A DNA stretch of 64,000 nucleotides from Clostridium_AM sp963780135 (GCA_963780135.1 CAWAAR010000003.1:496001-560000), one strand, 5' to 3'; shown: positions 1 through 10,186, counted from the first letter of the stretch. Numbers and translations: made by a program. Notes: generated by a model not told the origin, from the letters alone.

Positions 1-368
1 CTCCTAATGAAGAGGTTTCAGCGGCATCTTTATCAGGAGGAAATCAGCAGAAACTTATAGCGGCAAGAGAAATAGCTAAAGATCCAGAGCTTTTAATTGC
101 ATCTCAACCTACAAGAGGTATAGATGTAGGTGCTATAGAATATATACACAAAAGACTAGTACAGGAAAGAGATAAAGGAAAAGCTGTACTTTTAGTGTCT
201 CTGGAGCTAGATGAAATATTAGCTTTATCTGACAGAATAGCTGTAATGTATGATGGACAGGTAGTTGATGTACTAGACAGAAAAGATGCAGATGAGAAAA
301 AATTAGGGGTACTTATGGCTGGAGGAACTTTAGATAAGGAAAAAGAGGTGAAGAATGTTGAGCAATAA
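1..368 (+). CDS. ABC transporter ATP-binding protein, C-terminal part
   Basis: The reading frame is open from the window edge (first full codon at base 3) to TAA at 366-368, so only the last ~120 residues are present. They hold the ABC signature LSGGNQQKL and a degenerate Walker B followed by PTRGIDVG, which is typical of the second nucleotide-binding domain of double-NBD importers for simple sugars or nucleosides (RbsA/YufO type). The gene overlaps the next permease start by 14 bases, and two permeases follow, so it is the ATPase of that transporter. The substrate-binding lipoprotein should lie upstream, outside the window. Nucleoside import is favoured over sugar from the YufOPQ-like order, but this is inference. 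Confidence 0.9.
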   Translation, partial: PNEEVSAASLSGGNQQKLIAAREIAKDPELLIASQPTRGIDVGAIEYIHKRLVQERDKGKAVLLVSLELDEILALSDRIAVMYDGQVVDVLDRKDADEKKLGVLMAGGTLDKEKEVKNVEQ

Positions 369-1452
369 TAAAATAAAGCAAGCATTAGTAAATGCAGTAA
401 AAAGTTTGGCTTTTCCTTTATTTTCAATAATTGTTTCGTTATTTGTAGCAGTATTTTTTGTAATGTGGTCTAAAGGATATGGAATAAGTCAGTATTTTAC
501 TGCTCTAACAGACCTAATCGGGATAATAATAAGTGGAAGTTTTGGAGATACTGCAAAAACTTTAGAAACAATGGTGTTTGTAACACCACTTATATTTACA
601 GGAGTAGCAAATGCGGTTGCTTTCAAATGTGGATTATTCAACATAGGTGTTGAAGGACAGTTTACTTTAGGACTAATATGTGCAGCTGTAGTTGGTTTAA
701 TACCTGGTTTAAGTCCTTGGGTACATGTTCCGCTAATAATACTTTCAGGTATTATAGGTGGAGGTATATGGGGTGGTATACCAGGTTACTTAAAAGCTAA
801 GTTTGGAACAAATGAAGTTATAAATACTATAATGATGAATTATATTGCTTTAAATGTAGTTAATATTATAGTACTCAGAACACCTATTGGTATTGCATCA
901 AAAGCATCAACGCCAATTATACAGGAAAGTGCACAACTTCTTAAATTTACTACTATAAGCAGAGCTAATATAGGTCTTATATTAGCACTTTTATGTGCGG
1001 TGTTTATATATTGGTTGCTTTGGAAAACCACTATAGGTTATGAAATAAGAGCTGTAGGATTAAATCCTTTAGGTGCAGAATATGGCGGAATAAATATAGC
1101 TAAAAATACAGTACTTGCAATGGTTCTATCAGGCGCTATAGCAGGTGTTGGAGGTGCTTGTCACCTAGCAGGAGTTATGTATAATGCTACAGATTTAATG
1201 GGCAATATCGGATATGGATTTGATGGTATAGCAGTTGCTCTTTTAGCAAAAAGCAATCCAATAGGTTGTATACCAGCAGCTTTATTATTTGGTGCGTTAA
1301 ACAGTAGTTCAAGAATACTTCAATTAAATTCAATACCAAAAGAAATAGTTTATTTAATTCAATCAGTTGTAATTATATTTGTAGCTACAGATTATGTAGT
1401 TAAGTATTTAGAAAACAGAAAAAGAAAAAGGGGGGTAATTGCAAATGGATAA
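355..1452 (+). CDS. ABC transporter permease (YufP/NupP-like)
   Basis: This 365-residue integral membrane protein belongs to the branched-chain amino acid/ribose permease family. It has a hydrophobic N-terminal helix around residues 17-37, multiple further helices, and the family signature around GLFNIGVEGQF (about residues 93-103) and EIRAVGLNPLGAEYGGIN. The ATG at 355 is preceded by AGAGGTG and lies inside the end of the ATPase gene, which indicates translational coupling. It would form the membrane channel of a nucleoside (or sugar) importer with the next gene. The paired permeases with an upstream double ATPase match the Bacillus nupOPQ (yufOPQ) order. Confidence 0.9.
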   Translation: MLSNNKIKQALVNAVKSLAFPLFSIIVSLFVAVFFVMWSKGYGISQYFTALTDLIGIIISGSFGDTAKTLETMVFVTPLIFTGVANAVAFKCGLFNIGVEGQFTLGLICAAVVGLIPGLSPWVHVPLIILSGIIGGGIWGGIPGYLKAKFGTNEVINTIMMNYIALNVVNIIVLRTPIGIASKASTPIIQESAQLLKFTTISRANIGLILALLCAVFIYWLLWKTTIGYEIRAVGLNPLGAEYGGINIAKNTVLAMVLSGAIAGVGGACHLAGVMYNATDLMGNIGYGFDGIAVALLAKSNPIGCIPAALLFGALNSSSRILQLNSIPKEIVYLIQSVVIIFVATDYVVKYLENRKRKRGVIANG

Positions 1453-2377
1453 AATAACACTTATTATGATAATAATAGCATCTACCCTAAGAATGGCAAC
1501 ACCTTTAATATTTGCAGGTCTCGGAGGAGTGTTTTGTGAAAAGTCAGGAGTTACAAATATAGGTCTTGAAGGTATGATGGTAATGGGTGCTTTCTTTGGT
1601 GTTTTTGGATCCTACATTACAGGTAGCCCTGCAATTGGAATTCTATTTGCTATGGTAGCAGGAGGGGTTTTAGCAGCACTACATGCTTTTTTAAGTATAA
1701 ATTTAAAAGCAGATCAAATAATATCAGGTACAGCCATAAATTTGTTTTCAACAGCCTTTGCAAGTTTTCTTATATTCAAGATATTTAAAAAAGGTGGCCA
1801 GACAGATATAGTAGCAGGACTTTCTTATAACATACCAGAATTTATAAAAGGAATTCCAGTAATAGGACCACTTATAGGGGGACTGAATTGGTTTGTAATA
1901 TTAGCATTAATATTTGTGTATATATCGAATTTTGTACTATTTAAGACACCTTTAGGGCTCAGGATAAGGGCAGTAGGAGAACACCCAAGTGCAGCAGATA
2001 CATTAGGTATAAATGTTTATAAAACTAGATATTTTTGTGTAATACTTTCAGGTATGCTTGCAGGTATAGGTGGAGCTGCTTTATCTATAGGTATGACTCC
2101 AGTATATAAAGAAGGAATGGTTGCAGGACGTGGTTTTATAGCACTTGCAGCAATGATATTTGGTAACTGGAAGCCAAAAGGAACTATGTGGGCATGTTTA
2201 TTATTTGCTTTCGGTAGTGCTTTGGAGATAAATGCTCAAAGTCTTTCTTTAAACATACCAACAGAGATTTATTCAATGATACCATATATATTAACTATGC
2301 TTGCTTTAGCCGGTTTTGTAGGAAAAACTACAGCTCCAGCTGCAGACGGAGTACCATACGAAAAGGGACAAAGGTAA
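1445..2377 (+). CDS. ABC transporter permease (YufQ/NupQ-like)
   Basis: This 310-residue polytopic permease of the same family carries the signature GVTNIGLEGMMVMGAF near residues 32-47 and LRIRAVGEHPSAADTLGIN in the second half. The frame can be read from a TTG at 1439, but the ATG at 1445 sits 8 bases after a GGGGG run and is the better start. It overlaps the end of the upstream permease by 8 bases, so the three genes form one transcription unit. It is the second channel subunit. The unit ends at a long perfect palindrome just after the stop codon. Confidence 0.9.
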   Translation: MDKITLIMIIIASTLRMATPLIFAGLGGVFCEKSGVTNIGLEGMMVMGAFFGVFGSYITGSPAIGILFAMVAGGVLAALHAFLSINLKADQIISGTAINLFSTAFASFLIFKIFKKGGQTDIVAGLSYNIPEFIKGIPVIGPLIGGLNWFVILALIFVYISNFVLFKTPLGLRIRAVGEHPSAADTLGINVYKTRYFCVILSGMLAGIGGAALSIGMTPVYKEGMVAGRGFIALAAMIFGNWKPKGTMWACLLFAFGSALEINAQSLSLNIPTEIYSMIPYILTMLALAGFVGKTTAPAADGVPYEKGQR

Positions 2378-2430
2378 AAAAATCCACATTGTGAGTAATT
2401 AATTACTCACAATGTGGATTAATTTTTTTT
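2375..2430. terminator. Bidirectional terminator, perfect 40-base palindrome
   Basis: Bases 2381-2420 form a perfect inverted repeat (arms of 20 bases, no loop bases left over), flanked by an A-run on the left and a T-run on the right. It lies between converging genes (permease and cstA-like transporter) and can terminate both. Confidence 0.9.
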
Positions 2431-2432
2431 TA

Positions 2433-4214
2433 TTAAGCTGGAGTGCTTTCAGATTTTTTAATTTCTTTTAAGTCTTTTACCCATACCTTAGCACTTTCAA
2501 ATAGTATGATTACTACAAGAATTATAAGTACAAAGGACACAACAGTTAATAAAATGTTACCTTTAGGTATATAATTAATAAAAATGTTTTCTATACAAGC
2601 AGTTAATGTTATTACAGTTATACATACCATTGGAATTGCTGTAATTAAGGCATATTTTGCTTTGCCCTTCTTTATAATTATTGTAGTACCTATAGCGAAG
2701 GCTATAGCAGATAACAACTGATTAGCAATACCAAACAAAGGCCATATTGTAGATACATTACCTGTGAATAATAGATATCCCCAGCTAAATGATATTAAAG
2801 CACTAAAGAATATAAGGTTAAACCATGAATCTTTATCTTCAAAAGGTTTATATAACTTTCCACATAAATCTTGAAGTAGGTATCTTCCTATTCTTGTACC
2901 AGAATCTATGGTAGTCAATATAAATAATGCTTCAAACATTATACAAAAGTGATACCAGTAAGACATTAGTCCCCCGAATCCTGGAAGCTTATAGAATACA
3001 TAAGACATACCAACTGCTAATGATACAGATCCACCAGGTCTTCCAGCTAAGTTTTCCCCAACCATTTGTGAAAGCATTGGAAGTTCTTTAGGAATCATAT
3101 GAAGTTTAGCAAATACTGCTGGTGCTGAGTTTATAGCAAAATAATCTGCTGTTGGAAGACAAGTTGCTGCAATTAATGCCATTAAAGCTATGAAAGATTC
3201 AAAAAGCATAGCACCAAAGCCTATAGGAAGAATATCTCTTTCATTAGATATAAGTTTAGGTGTTGTACCTGTGCTTATTAATGCGTGGAATCCTGATAAA
3301 GCACCACAAGCTATTGTAATAAACAAAAATGGAAATACTTTACCAGAAACTATTGGGCCACCACCATGTACGAAATTAGTAACAGCTGGCATTTGAATAG
3401 TTGGTCTAACAAATATTATACCTATTACTAGTAATCCAATAACACCAATCTTCATATATGTGCTTAAGTAATCTCTTGGAAGCAATAATAACCATACAGG
3501 AAGTGCTGCTGCAAGGAAACCATATAATGCAAGAATTACAGACATTTGTTTAAGATTAAAAGTTAAATATGGTGCTAAAGCAGTATGTTGAATATATGGA
3601 CCTGCTATAACTCCAACCATTATAAGAGCCATACCAATAACTGTAGCTTCAGCAATTTTGCCTGGTCTTAAGAACTTTAAGTATATACCAATTACCACAG
3701 CAACTGGTATTGTAAAACCAACAGTAAAGGTACCCCATGGGCTATTATAAAGTGAATTAACAACTGGTAATCCAAGACCAGCCATAGCGATTATTAATAT
3801 AAACAATACAGCTATAGAAGTAACAAATCCCATTCGAGTTCCAAGATTTGTTCTAGCAATTTCAGCAATAGATTGTCCTTCATGTCTAACTGATGCAAAT
3901 AATAGTACCATATCATGTACTGCACCAGCCATTACACCTCCAATTAGAATCCACAACGTTCCAGGAAGGTAACCATATTGTGCGGCTAGAACAGGTCCAA
4001 TAAGTGGTCCAGCTCCAGCAATGGCTGCAAAATGGTGACCAAAGAGCACCCATTTGTTAGTAGGAACATAGTCATGTCCATCTTCATGAACTTTAGATGG
4101 AACTTCTCTATTTTCGTCTAAGATTAATACTTTTGCGGCTATAAATGAGCCATATAGCCTATAACCTAAAATTAATACAAGTGCGCCGATGATGACAAGT
4201 ACGATTGAGTTCAT
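2433..4214 (-). CDS. cstA: CstA family pyruvate/peptide transporter
   Basis: This 593-residue polytopic membrane protein of the carbon-starvation CstA family has the conserved N-terminal blocks GHHFAAIAGAGPLIGPVLAA (about residues 58-77) and GVMAGAVHDM, and many transmembrane helices. It is shorter than the ~700-residue Escherichia coli CstA and BtsT, as in other Gram-positive forms. Family members take up pyruvate or peptides with protons. It starts at ATG 4214 behind AAAGGGGG and is divergent from a LytS/LytT-like two-component system, an arrangement known for pyruvate uptake systems. A cre-like palindrome lies 40-50 bases upstream. Pyruvate is the likely substrate, by inference from this context. 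Confidence 0.88.
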   Translation of the reverse strand: MNSIVLVIIGALVLILGYRLYGSFIAAKVLILDENREVPSKVHEDGHDYVPTNKWVLFGHHFAAIAGAGPLIGPVLAAQYGYLPGTLWILIGGVMAGAVHDMVLLFASVRHEGQSIAEIARTNLGTRMGFVTSIAVLFILIIAMAGLGLPVVNSLYNSPWGTFTVGFTIPVAVVIGIYLKFLRPGKIAEATVIGMALIMVGVIAGPYIQHTALAPYLTFNLKQMSVILALYGFLAAALPVWLLLLPRDYLSTYMKIGVIGLLVIGIIFVRPTIQMPAVTNFVHGGGPIVSGKVFPFLFITIACGALSGFHALISTGTTPKLISNERDILPIGFGAMLFESFIALMALIAATCLPTADYFAINSAPAVFAKLHMIPKELPMLSQMVGENLAGRPGGSVSLAVGMSYVFYKLPGFGGLMSYWYHFCIMFEALFILTTIDSGTRIGRYLLQDLCGKLYKPFEDKDSWFNLIFFSALISFSWGYLLFTGNVSTIWPLFGIANQLLSAIAFAIGTTIIIKKGKAKYALITAIPMVCITVITLTACIENIFINYIPKGNILLTVVSFVLIILVVIILFESAKVWVKDLKEIKKSESTPA

Positions 4215-4249
4215 TTGTAAAAGCCCCCTTTAATTAATAATAATTATTG

Positions 4250-4266
4250 CTCGTAAACGTTTATTT
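4250..4266. promoter_or_regulatory. Possible CcpA-binding (cre) site upstream of cstA
   Basis: The perfect palindrome TAAACGTTTA (4254-4263) inside CTCGTAAACGTTTATTT is close to the cre consensus TGTAAACGTTTACA, with mismatches at the outer positions. Its position 40-50 bases before the cstA start would suit catabolite repression. The rest of the 4215-4559 divergent intergenic region is AT-rich and holds the two promoters, which I cannot place with certainty. Confidence 0.5.
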
Positions 4267-4559
4267 CACCGCTATCAGTTGTAACACCATTATCTTCTTT
4301 AAAGACAGGATATACTTGATAAATGAAATAAAGGTTTATACTTAAATAATATAATATTATTTAAAATTTATGTATACATATATGGTTAAAAGATAAAAAA
4401 GGGGGGTGTATGGTAAAATAGGAAGGGTGTTTGACACAACAAAAATAGAATAATCTGAAAATTAAAATACATATTATTAAACTTATTATTACACATTGCA
4501 TTTATACCTTAATTTAAAGTAGTATAGTAGTATATTTAAGTAAAAGGAGGTGGAATAAG

Positions 4560-6205
4560 TTGATATATGTGCAATTATTAGAGCGTATGGCCTTAATAGC
4601 CTTAGCAGCATATATATACAATCAATCTCATATATTTAAAAACTTAATTAAAGATGAATTAAAAGTTACAGATAAAATTATTATGATTATATTTTTCAGT
4701 TCACTATCAATTATAGGAACATATACTGGAGTGAATTTAGAACCCTATGCTATAGCAAATACAAGACCTATAGGAGCTATAGTTGCAGGATATGTTGGAG
4801 GGCCAGTTATAGGAATAATAGTGGGTATAATAGCAGGAACTCATAGGTACTTTTTAGGTGGATTTACAGCTTTGGCTTGCGGAATTGCTACAATAATAGA
4901 GGGAACTACAGGAGCTTTAGCTAGAAAGTATTCAAAAGATGGTGTTTTTAGCGTTAAAAGTGCCTTTATAGGTGCAGTAATAGCTGAGATACTTCAAATG
5001 ACAATGCTCTTAATTTTTTCTAGACCCCTTCCTGATGCGTTGCGATTAGTGAAATTTATATCTTTGCCTATGATAATAATAAACCCTTTAGGAGTGGTTA
5101 TTTTCATAAATATAATGCAGAATGCAAGAGATGAATTTAACAGAATTGGTGCTATGCAGACGCAGAAGGTGCTTAAGATTGCTAAAAGGACAATGTCATA
5201 TATGAGAAAAGGATTAAATGAGGACACTGGAAAAAGTATAGCAAAAATAATATATGAAACAACAAATGTTAAAGGAGCATTCATAGGAGATAAAAATGGT
5301 TTTCTTGCTTATTGTGGTAAAGGAGTAGATGAAAAAAACTTGAGAAGAAGTTTGAAAGTCTACTATGAATCTCCAGATTATAGCTCTATTAAATTTACAA
5401 GTATGAGTAAACAGGTATCTTTTATGTGTGCTCCATTTTTTTTATCTAATGCTAGTTTTGAAGGTGTATTGGGATTAGAAGTCAATGCTGATAAAGAAAA
5501 TGATGGATATTTTGGCGAGTTTGTTAAAGAACTAAGTGAATTGCTTTCTACTCAGATAGAATTATATAAATTAAATAAATCAGCAGAAGAAGCATCTACT
5601 GCTGAGTTTAGGGCTTTAAGAGCACAAATAGAACCACATTTTTTATTTAACGCTTTAAATACAATATCTTCTTTTGCAGAACTAATCCTTTGAGAGCTAG
5701 AGAACTTATTATAGATCTTTCCAATTATTTTAGGCAAACACTTAAAAGAGAGGAAGACTTTGTTCTATTAAAGGATGAACTTGATTTTATACAATCCTAC
5801 TTATCTATAGAAAAGGCAAGGTTTGGAGATAGGATTAAAATCACCATAGATATACCAGAAAATTTAATGAATATTAAGATGCCAGTATTTATGCTGCAGC
5901 CTATAATAGAAAATGCTATAAAGCATGGCATATTACTTAGAGCGTCAGGTGGGTCTGTTTTTGTAAAAGCTGATTACTATAAAGAAGAGGTTTTATTTTC
6001 TATTGAGGATACAGGAGTAGGTATGAATGAAGAAAAATTAAATCAAGTTATAAATAAATGGCCTGGAATAGGGCTTAAAAATGTAAATGATAGATTAAAA
6101 CTTTTGTATGGGGAAGATCATGGATTAAAAATTATTACAGCGTTAGATAAAGGAACTAAAGTTAAATTTTTAATACCAAAGGAGGCTAAAATTATCCATG
6201 GATAA
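4560..6205 (+). pseudogene. LytS-type sensor histidine kinase, frameshifted
   Basis: The gene begins at a TTG (4560), 9 bases after AAAGGAGG. The first part (377 codons) has a 5-helix LytS membrane sensor domain (about residues 1-180), a GAF-like region and the kinase motif PHFLFNALNTI, then stops at 5691-5693. The rest continues one frame over: RTNPLRARELIIDLS, the N-box PIIENAIKHGI and the ATP-binding DTGVGM, ending at 6205. Restoring one T in the T-run at 5672-5675 joins the halves as ISSFCRTNPLRAREL and gives 548 residues, the normal family length. It overlaps the LytTR regulator by 8 bases and probably senses pyruvate for control of cstA. The lesion may be a real mutation or a homopolymer sequencing error. 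Confidence 0.85.
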
Positions 6206-6968
6206 AATAAAATGTGTTATTTTAGAAGATGAAATTCCAGCAGCAGAAGAACTTAAATATATAATATCTCAACATAGATCAGTACAGGTTATAGGAGTTG
6301 CTTATGATGGAGAAAGTGGATTAGAGCTTATTAAAAGTAAAAAGCCAGAAGCTGTTTTTATGGATATAAATATGCCTGTTCAAAATGGAATGGAGCTTGC
6401 AAAAAAAGTTAGAGAATTTGAAAAATCTATAGAAATAGTTTTTGTTACAGCTTATGAACAACATGCAGTACAAGCTTTTGAAGTAAATGCATTGGATTAT
6501 GTTTTAAAGCCATTTGATGAAAAAAGAATAGATATTACAATAAGCAGATTAGTAAATAAGTTTAAAAGTAGAACAAGAGACGAAGAAAAGATTCCTAATA
6601 TGATAAATGAAATAATAAATAAAATTGACAAGGAAGAAAGATGTGCAAAAAAAATGCCTTGCGAAAAAAATGGTAAAATCATATTAATAGATTTTAAAAA
6701 TATATATTATTGTTATATAAAGGACGAAAAGACTTATGTAAAAGCTAAAGATGGAATTTATTTAGTGGGATGTACTCTTCAACAAATAGAAGGAAAAACC
6801 AATTTTTTTAGAGCGCACAGAAGTTATTTAGTAAATATGGATAATATCAAAGAGTTATATTCTTGGTTTAATGGAACTTATAAGTTAGTAATGAGTGATG
6901 CTGAAAACTCTGAAGTACCTATAAGTCGTAATAATGTAAGAAAATTAAAAGAATTACTTGGAATTTAA
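6198..6968 (+). CDS. LytTR-family response regulator
   Basis: The 256-residue protein has a receiver domain with acidic pair ED (about residues 10-11), phosphorylation site in AVFMDINMP (about residue 54) and the KP of VLKPFD (about residue 104). A C-terminal LytTR DNA-binding domain (about 150-250) contains FFRAHRSYLVNMDNIKELY, typical of the family. It overlaps the kinase gene by 8 bases, so the two form a pair. Together with the divergent CstA transporter this resembles LytST-controlled pyruvate uptake (PftAB in Bacillus, BtsSR/YpdAB in E. coli). The binding target is inferred from neighbourhood only. Confidence 0.92.
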   Translation: MDKIKCVILEDEIPAAEELKYIISQHRSVQVIGVAYDGESGLELIKSKKPEAVFMDINMPVQNGMELAKKVREFEKSIEIVFVTAYEQHAVQAFEVNALDYVLKPFDEKRIDITISRLVNKFKSRTRDEEKIPNMINEIINKIDKEERCAKKMPCEKNGKIILIDFKNIYYCYIKDEKTYVKAKDGIYLVGCTLQQIEGKTNFFRAHRSYLVNMDNIKELYSWFNGTYKLVMSDAENSEVPISRNNVRKLKELLGI

Positions 6969-7048
6969 ATTAGTTAAGTGTACTATATACTTAATATGCT
7001 TTAAAATGGTAGAAAAAGTAGATAAAATTTGAATTGTTTGGTGATTAT

Positions 7049-8692
7049 ATGAATTTAAAAAATATATCTATAAAAGTAAAATTAATTATGTTTTTTGCAT
7101 TAGTTTCAACTATTTTGTTTATAACTGTTGGATTATTATTTTTTGAAAGTAATAAAAGTGTTGTTATGAATTCAAAACAAAAAGAGTTTGGAACCCTTTC
7201 AGAAGAAACAGCAAATAAAATTGAAAGATTCTTATCTGAAAGATATGGAGATATAGAGGTAATGTGTACCTCATCTATATTGAGTAGAAAGGATGTAGCT
7301 AAGGAAATTAAGCTAGAGTACATAAACAGTGTTAGAGATGCATATAAAACCTATGAATATATTTTAACTACAGATAATTATGGAAATATAGAAACTATTT
7401 CTGGTAATTTAAATGGTGATATAAGTTATATAAAATGGATAAAAAACATGAAAGATACAGATTTTTTCGTGTCTGACTTTATTTATATGCCAAAGGATAA
7501 AGCTTATTTTGTATACTTTATAGCACCCATAAAAGATAAAACAGGGTTAGTTACTGGAAGAGTAGTAGAAAAAGTACAATTTAACGCTATAAATGATATA
7601 GTTAAAAATGTAAGTTTGGGAAAATCAGGATATGCATATCTTCTTTCTAATGATGGAAATAATATATTATATCCTAAAAAAAATGTTCCATCTGTAAATC
7701 TAAGTAAAAACCGCGGGAAGATATATTATAACAACTATAGTGAAGGGAAGTATGTTTATTCGTTTTATCCATTAAAAAAATATCAAACTCAAAAAAATAC
7801 TTGGTATTTAGTAACAGAGCAATCTGAAAGAGAAGCTTTTCAAGTTAGTTATAATTTAAGAAATTTTACTGTAATTGTAGTGGCAATTTCTATATTCATA
7901 ATATTTATTTTAGCACTTATAGCATCAGAAAAAATAACTAAACCATTTAAAATAATGAATCTAAATTTAAAATCCATGGAGCAAAGAGTTATAAAAATGT
8001 CAGATGAACTAGAAAAAAGCGTAATAAGAGCTAAAAATTTAGAAGATTTAGCAGCTATGTCTGCAGGAATGGCACATGAAATAAGAAATCCTTTAACATC
8101 AATAAGTGGATATGCTCAATATATTCAATTAGAATTATCGCAAAGTAGTAAACTTCAAGAAGATATTTCTATAATAATTGACGAAGTAGATAGATTAAAT
8201 AGAATTGTAGATAGGTTTTTAAGTTTTGCTAGACCTAAAGAATTAAAATTAAAACTAGAAGATATAAATGTTGTAGTAAAGAGTGCAATAAAGATATTAA
8301 ATAATGAATTAAGTTGTAATAATGTAAAACTAGATGTAAATTTAAATAAAGTACCAGAAATATTAATAGATAGAGATCAAATATATCAAGTAATACTTAA
8401 CATAGCAATCAATGGTATTCAATCTATGCCTCAGGGAGGAATTTTGAATATAAGTACAGGATATATTAAGAGTTCAAAAACAGTTTATATAGATATAGAA
8501 GATACAGGAGTCGGAATAGAAGATTATGATAAAATATTTCAACCATTTTTTACTACAAAAGATAAGGGTGTTGGATTAGGACTTCCTATTTGTTTAAGAA
8601 TAATACAAAATCATAATGGATTTATTGAGGTACGTAAGAAGGAAGATAAAGGTACAAAATTCATTATAAAAATTCCGTTAAAAGGAGTATAA
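7049..8692 (+). CDS. Membrane sensor histidine kinase with extracellular Cache-like domain
   Basis: The 547-residue protein has a transmembrane helix at about residues 10-32, an extracellular sensor region of about 240 residues that resembles a double Cache domain, a second helix near 275-298, then a HisKA domain with MAHEIRNPLTSISGYAQY and an HATPase with NIAINGIQSMPQGG, DTGVGI and GLGLPI. The frame is open from a TTG at 7034, but ATG 7049 with GGTGAT seven bases before it gives the natural short N-terminus before the helix. It lies 13 bases upstream of a sigma-54 activator gene and should phosphorylate it. The ligand is unknown; amino or carboxylic acids are usual for Cache domains. Confidence 0.88.
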   Translation: MNLKNISIKVKLIMFFALVSTILFITVGLLFFESNKSVVMNSKQKEFGTLSEETANKIERFLSERYGDIEVMCTSSILSRKDVAKEIKLEYINSVRDAYKTYEYILTTDNYGNIETISGNLNGDISYIKWIKNMKDTDFFVSDFIYMPKDKAYFVYFIAPIKDKTGLVTGRVVEKVQFNAINDIVKNVSLGKSGYAYLLSNDGNNILYPKKNVPSVNLSKNRGKIYYNNYSEGKYVYSFYPLKKYQTQKNTWYLVTEQSEREAFQVSYNLRNFTVIVVAISIFIIFILALIASEKITKPFKIMNLNLKSMEQRVIKMSDELEKSVIRAKNLEDLAAMSAGMAHEIRNPLTSISGYAQYIQLELSQSSKLQEDISIIIDEVDRLNRIVDRFLSFARPKELKLKLEDINVVVKSAIKILNNELSCNNVKLDVNLNKVPEILIDRDQIYQVILNIAINGIQSMPQGGILNISTGYIKSSKTVYIDIEDTGVGIEDYDKIFQPFFTTKDKGVGLGLPICLRIIQNHNGFIEVRKKEDKGTKFIIKIPLKGV

Positions 8693-8705
8693 GTTAGGAG
8701 ATTTT

Positions 8706-10037
8706 ATGTTAGAAACTAGTATTTTAATTGTAGATGATGAAATAAATGTTACTAAGTTGTTAGAAAAAGTTTTTATTAAAGAAAAATATAATACATACAC
8801 TGCAAATTGTGCTAGTAAAGCTTTAAGTATAATTGATAGCAATTGTATAGATATAGTAATTACTGATATTAAAATGCCAGGAATGAGCGGAATAGAACTT
8901 CTAAAGGAAATAAAAAATATAGATCCTTGTATAGAAGTAATCTTAATTACAGCATTTGCTACAGTTGAAACTGCTATTAAAGCTTTAAAAATGGGTGCAA
9001 GGGATTATATAACAAAACCTTTCAATTTAAAAGATGTGCTTGCATCAGTAAAGAAAATATCAGGAAATAGTGAAGAAATACAACAGATTGAACCAATAAA
9101 TAACTATTTCTCTAGCAAGAGCAAAATAATGCAAGAAATTTTTGGATTAATAAAACAAGTAGCAGATACTAAAACTACTGTTATGATGTATGGAGAGACA
9201 GGAACAGGTAAAGGTCTAGCGGCACAGGCGATACATAATTTAAGTAGCAGAAGAGATAAAGCTTTTATAAAAGTAAATTGTGCAGCTATACCAGAAACAT
9301 TGCTAGAGAGTGAATTATTTGGATATGAAAAAGGAGCATTTACAGGCGCCAATATAAATAAACCTGGTAGATTTGAACTAGCTGATGGAGGAACTATATT
9401 TTTAGACGAAATAGGAGATGTTACACCTCTTATGCAAGTGAAGTTATTGAAAGTAATGCAAGAAAGGGAATTTGAACGACTGGGAGGAACAAAAACTATA
9501 AAAACAGATGTTAGAATCATAGCTGCGACAAATAGAGATTTAGAAGAACTTGTAAGAAAGGAAGTTTTCAGGAAGGACCTATATTATAGATTAAATGTTG
9601 TACCTATAAAACTACCACCACTTAGAGAGCGAAAAGAGGATATCCCCTTTTTAGTGGATTATTTTTTATTAAAGTCATCTAATATATCAGGTAAAGGAAA
9701 AAAGGAAATCACGGAAGCTGCTATGCTAAAACTTATTAATCATAATTGGCCAGGAAATATAAGAGAATTGGAAAATGTTATAGAAAGATGTGTAGTAATA
9801 ACTCCATCAAAAACTATAAATGACATCGATCTTCCAGATTACATATTAAACAGTGATGATGAGGAAGGTAATATACAAAGCAAATTAAATGATGTAGTGG
9901 ATATAGCTGAAAAAGATATTATAATTAAATCCTTAAAGGAATGTAATGGTAATAGAACTAAAGCATCTCAAGTACTTGGTATAAGTAGACGGTCTTTGCA
10001 TAGGAAGATAAGCAAGTATAATATAGAAGATTATTAG
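8706..10037 (+). CDS. NtrC-type sigma-54-dependent response regulator
   Basis: The 443-residue protein has a receiver domain (DD at residues 11-12, phosphorylation site in IVITDIKMPG near residue 54, KPF near 105), an AAA+ domain of about 230 residues and a Fis-type helix-turn-helix at the end (NRTKASQVLGISRRSLHRKI). The AAA+ part has Walker A GETGTGKG, the sigma-54 contact loop GAFTGA and Walker B GGTIFLDEIGDV, so it should activate RNA polymerase carrying sigma-54. It forms an operon with the kinase upstream. The ammonium transporter that follows has a sigma-54 promoter, which makes it the obvious target. Confidence 0.93.
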   Translation: MLETSILIVDDEINVTKLLEKVFIKEKYNTYTANCASKALSIIDSNCIDIVITDIKMPGMSGIELLKEIKNIDPCIEVILITAFATVETAIKALKMGARDYITKPFNLKDVLASVKKISGNSEEIQQIEPINNYFSSKSKIMQEIFGLIKQVADTKTTVMMYGETGTGKGLAAQAIHNLSSRRDKAFIKVNCAAIPETLLESELFGYEKGAFTGANINKPGRFELADGGTIFLDEIGDVTPLMQVKLLKVMQEREFERLGGTKTIKTDVRIIAATNRDLEELVRKEVFRKDLYYRLNVVPIKLPPLRERKEDIPFLVDYFLLKSSNISGKGKKEITEAAMLKLINHNWPGNIRELENVIERCVVITPSKTINDIDLPDYILNSDDEEGNIQSKLNDVVDIAEKDIIIKSLKECNGNRTKASQVLGISRRSLHRKISKYNIEDY

Positions 10038-10090
10038 TAATGGGTCAACAATGTCACATAGCGACATTGTTGACCCATTATTATTTTTTA
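10038..10090 (+). terminator. Terminator after the sigma-54 activator gene
   Basis: Perfect 18-base arms at 10038-10055 and 10063-10080 around a 7-base loop, followed by a T-rich tract. The left arm overlaps the end of the coding region. As a strong palindrome about 120 bases before the sigma-54 promoter, it might also serve as an activator site, but nothing shows this directly. Confidence 0.85.
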
Positions 10091-10186
10091 AAATATTAAA
10101 AAGATGTAACTATAAAAAATGCAGAAAAATGTTTATATTAGTTGTAAAAAGGTTTAGACGATAAAGTTAAACGTTTTCCAAAAGTT

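Noticed and set aside
5671..5693. Ten-base deletion between repeats as cause of the lytS break
   Set aside because: A single lost T explains the join and gives a normal family sequence (FCRTNPLRAREL); the larger deletion is not needed.
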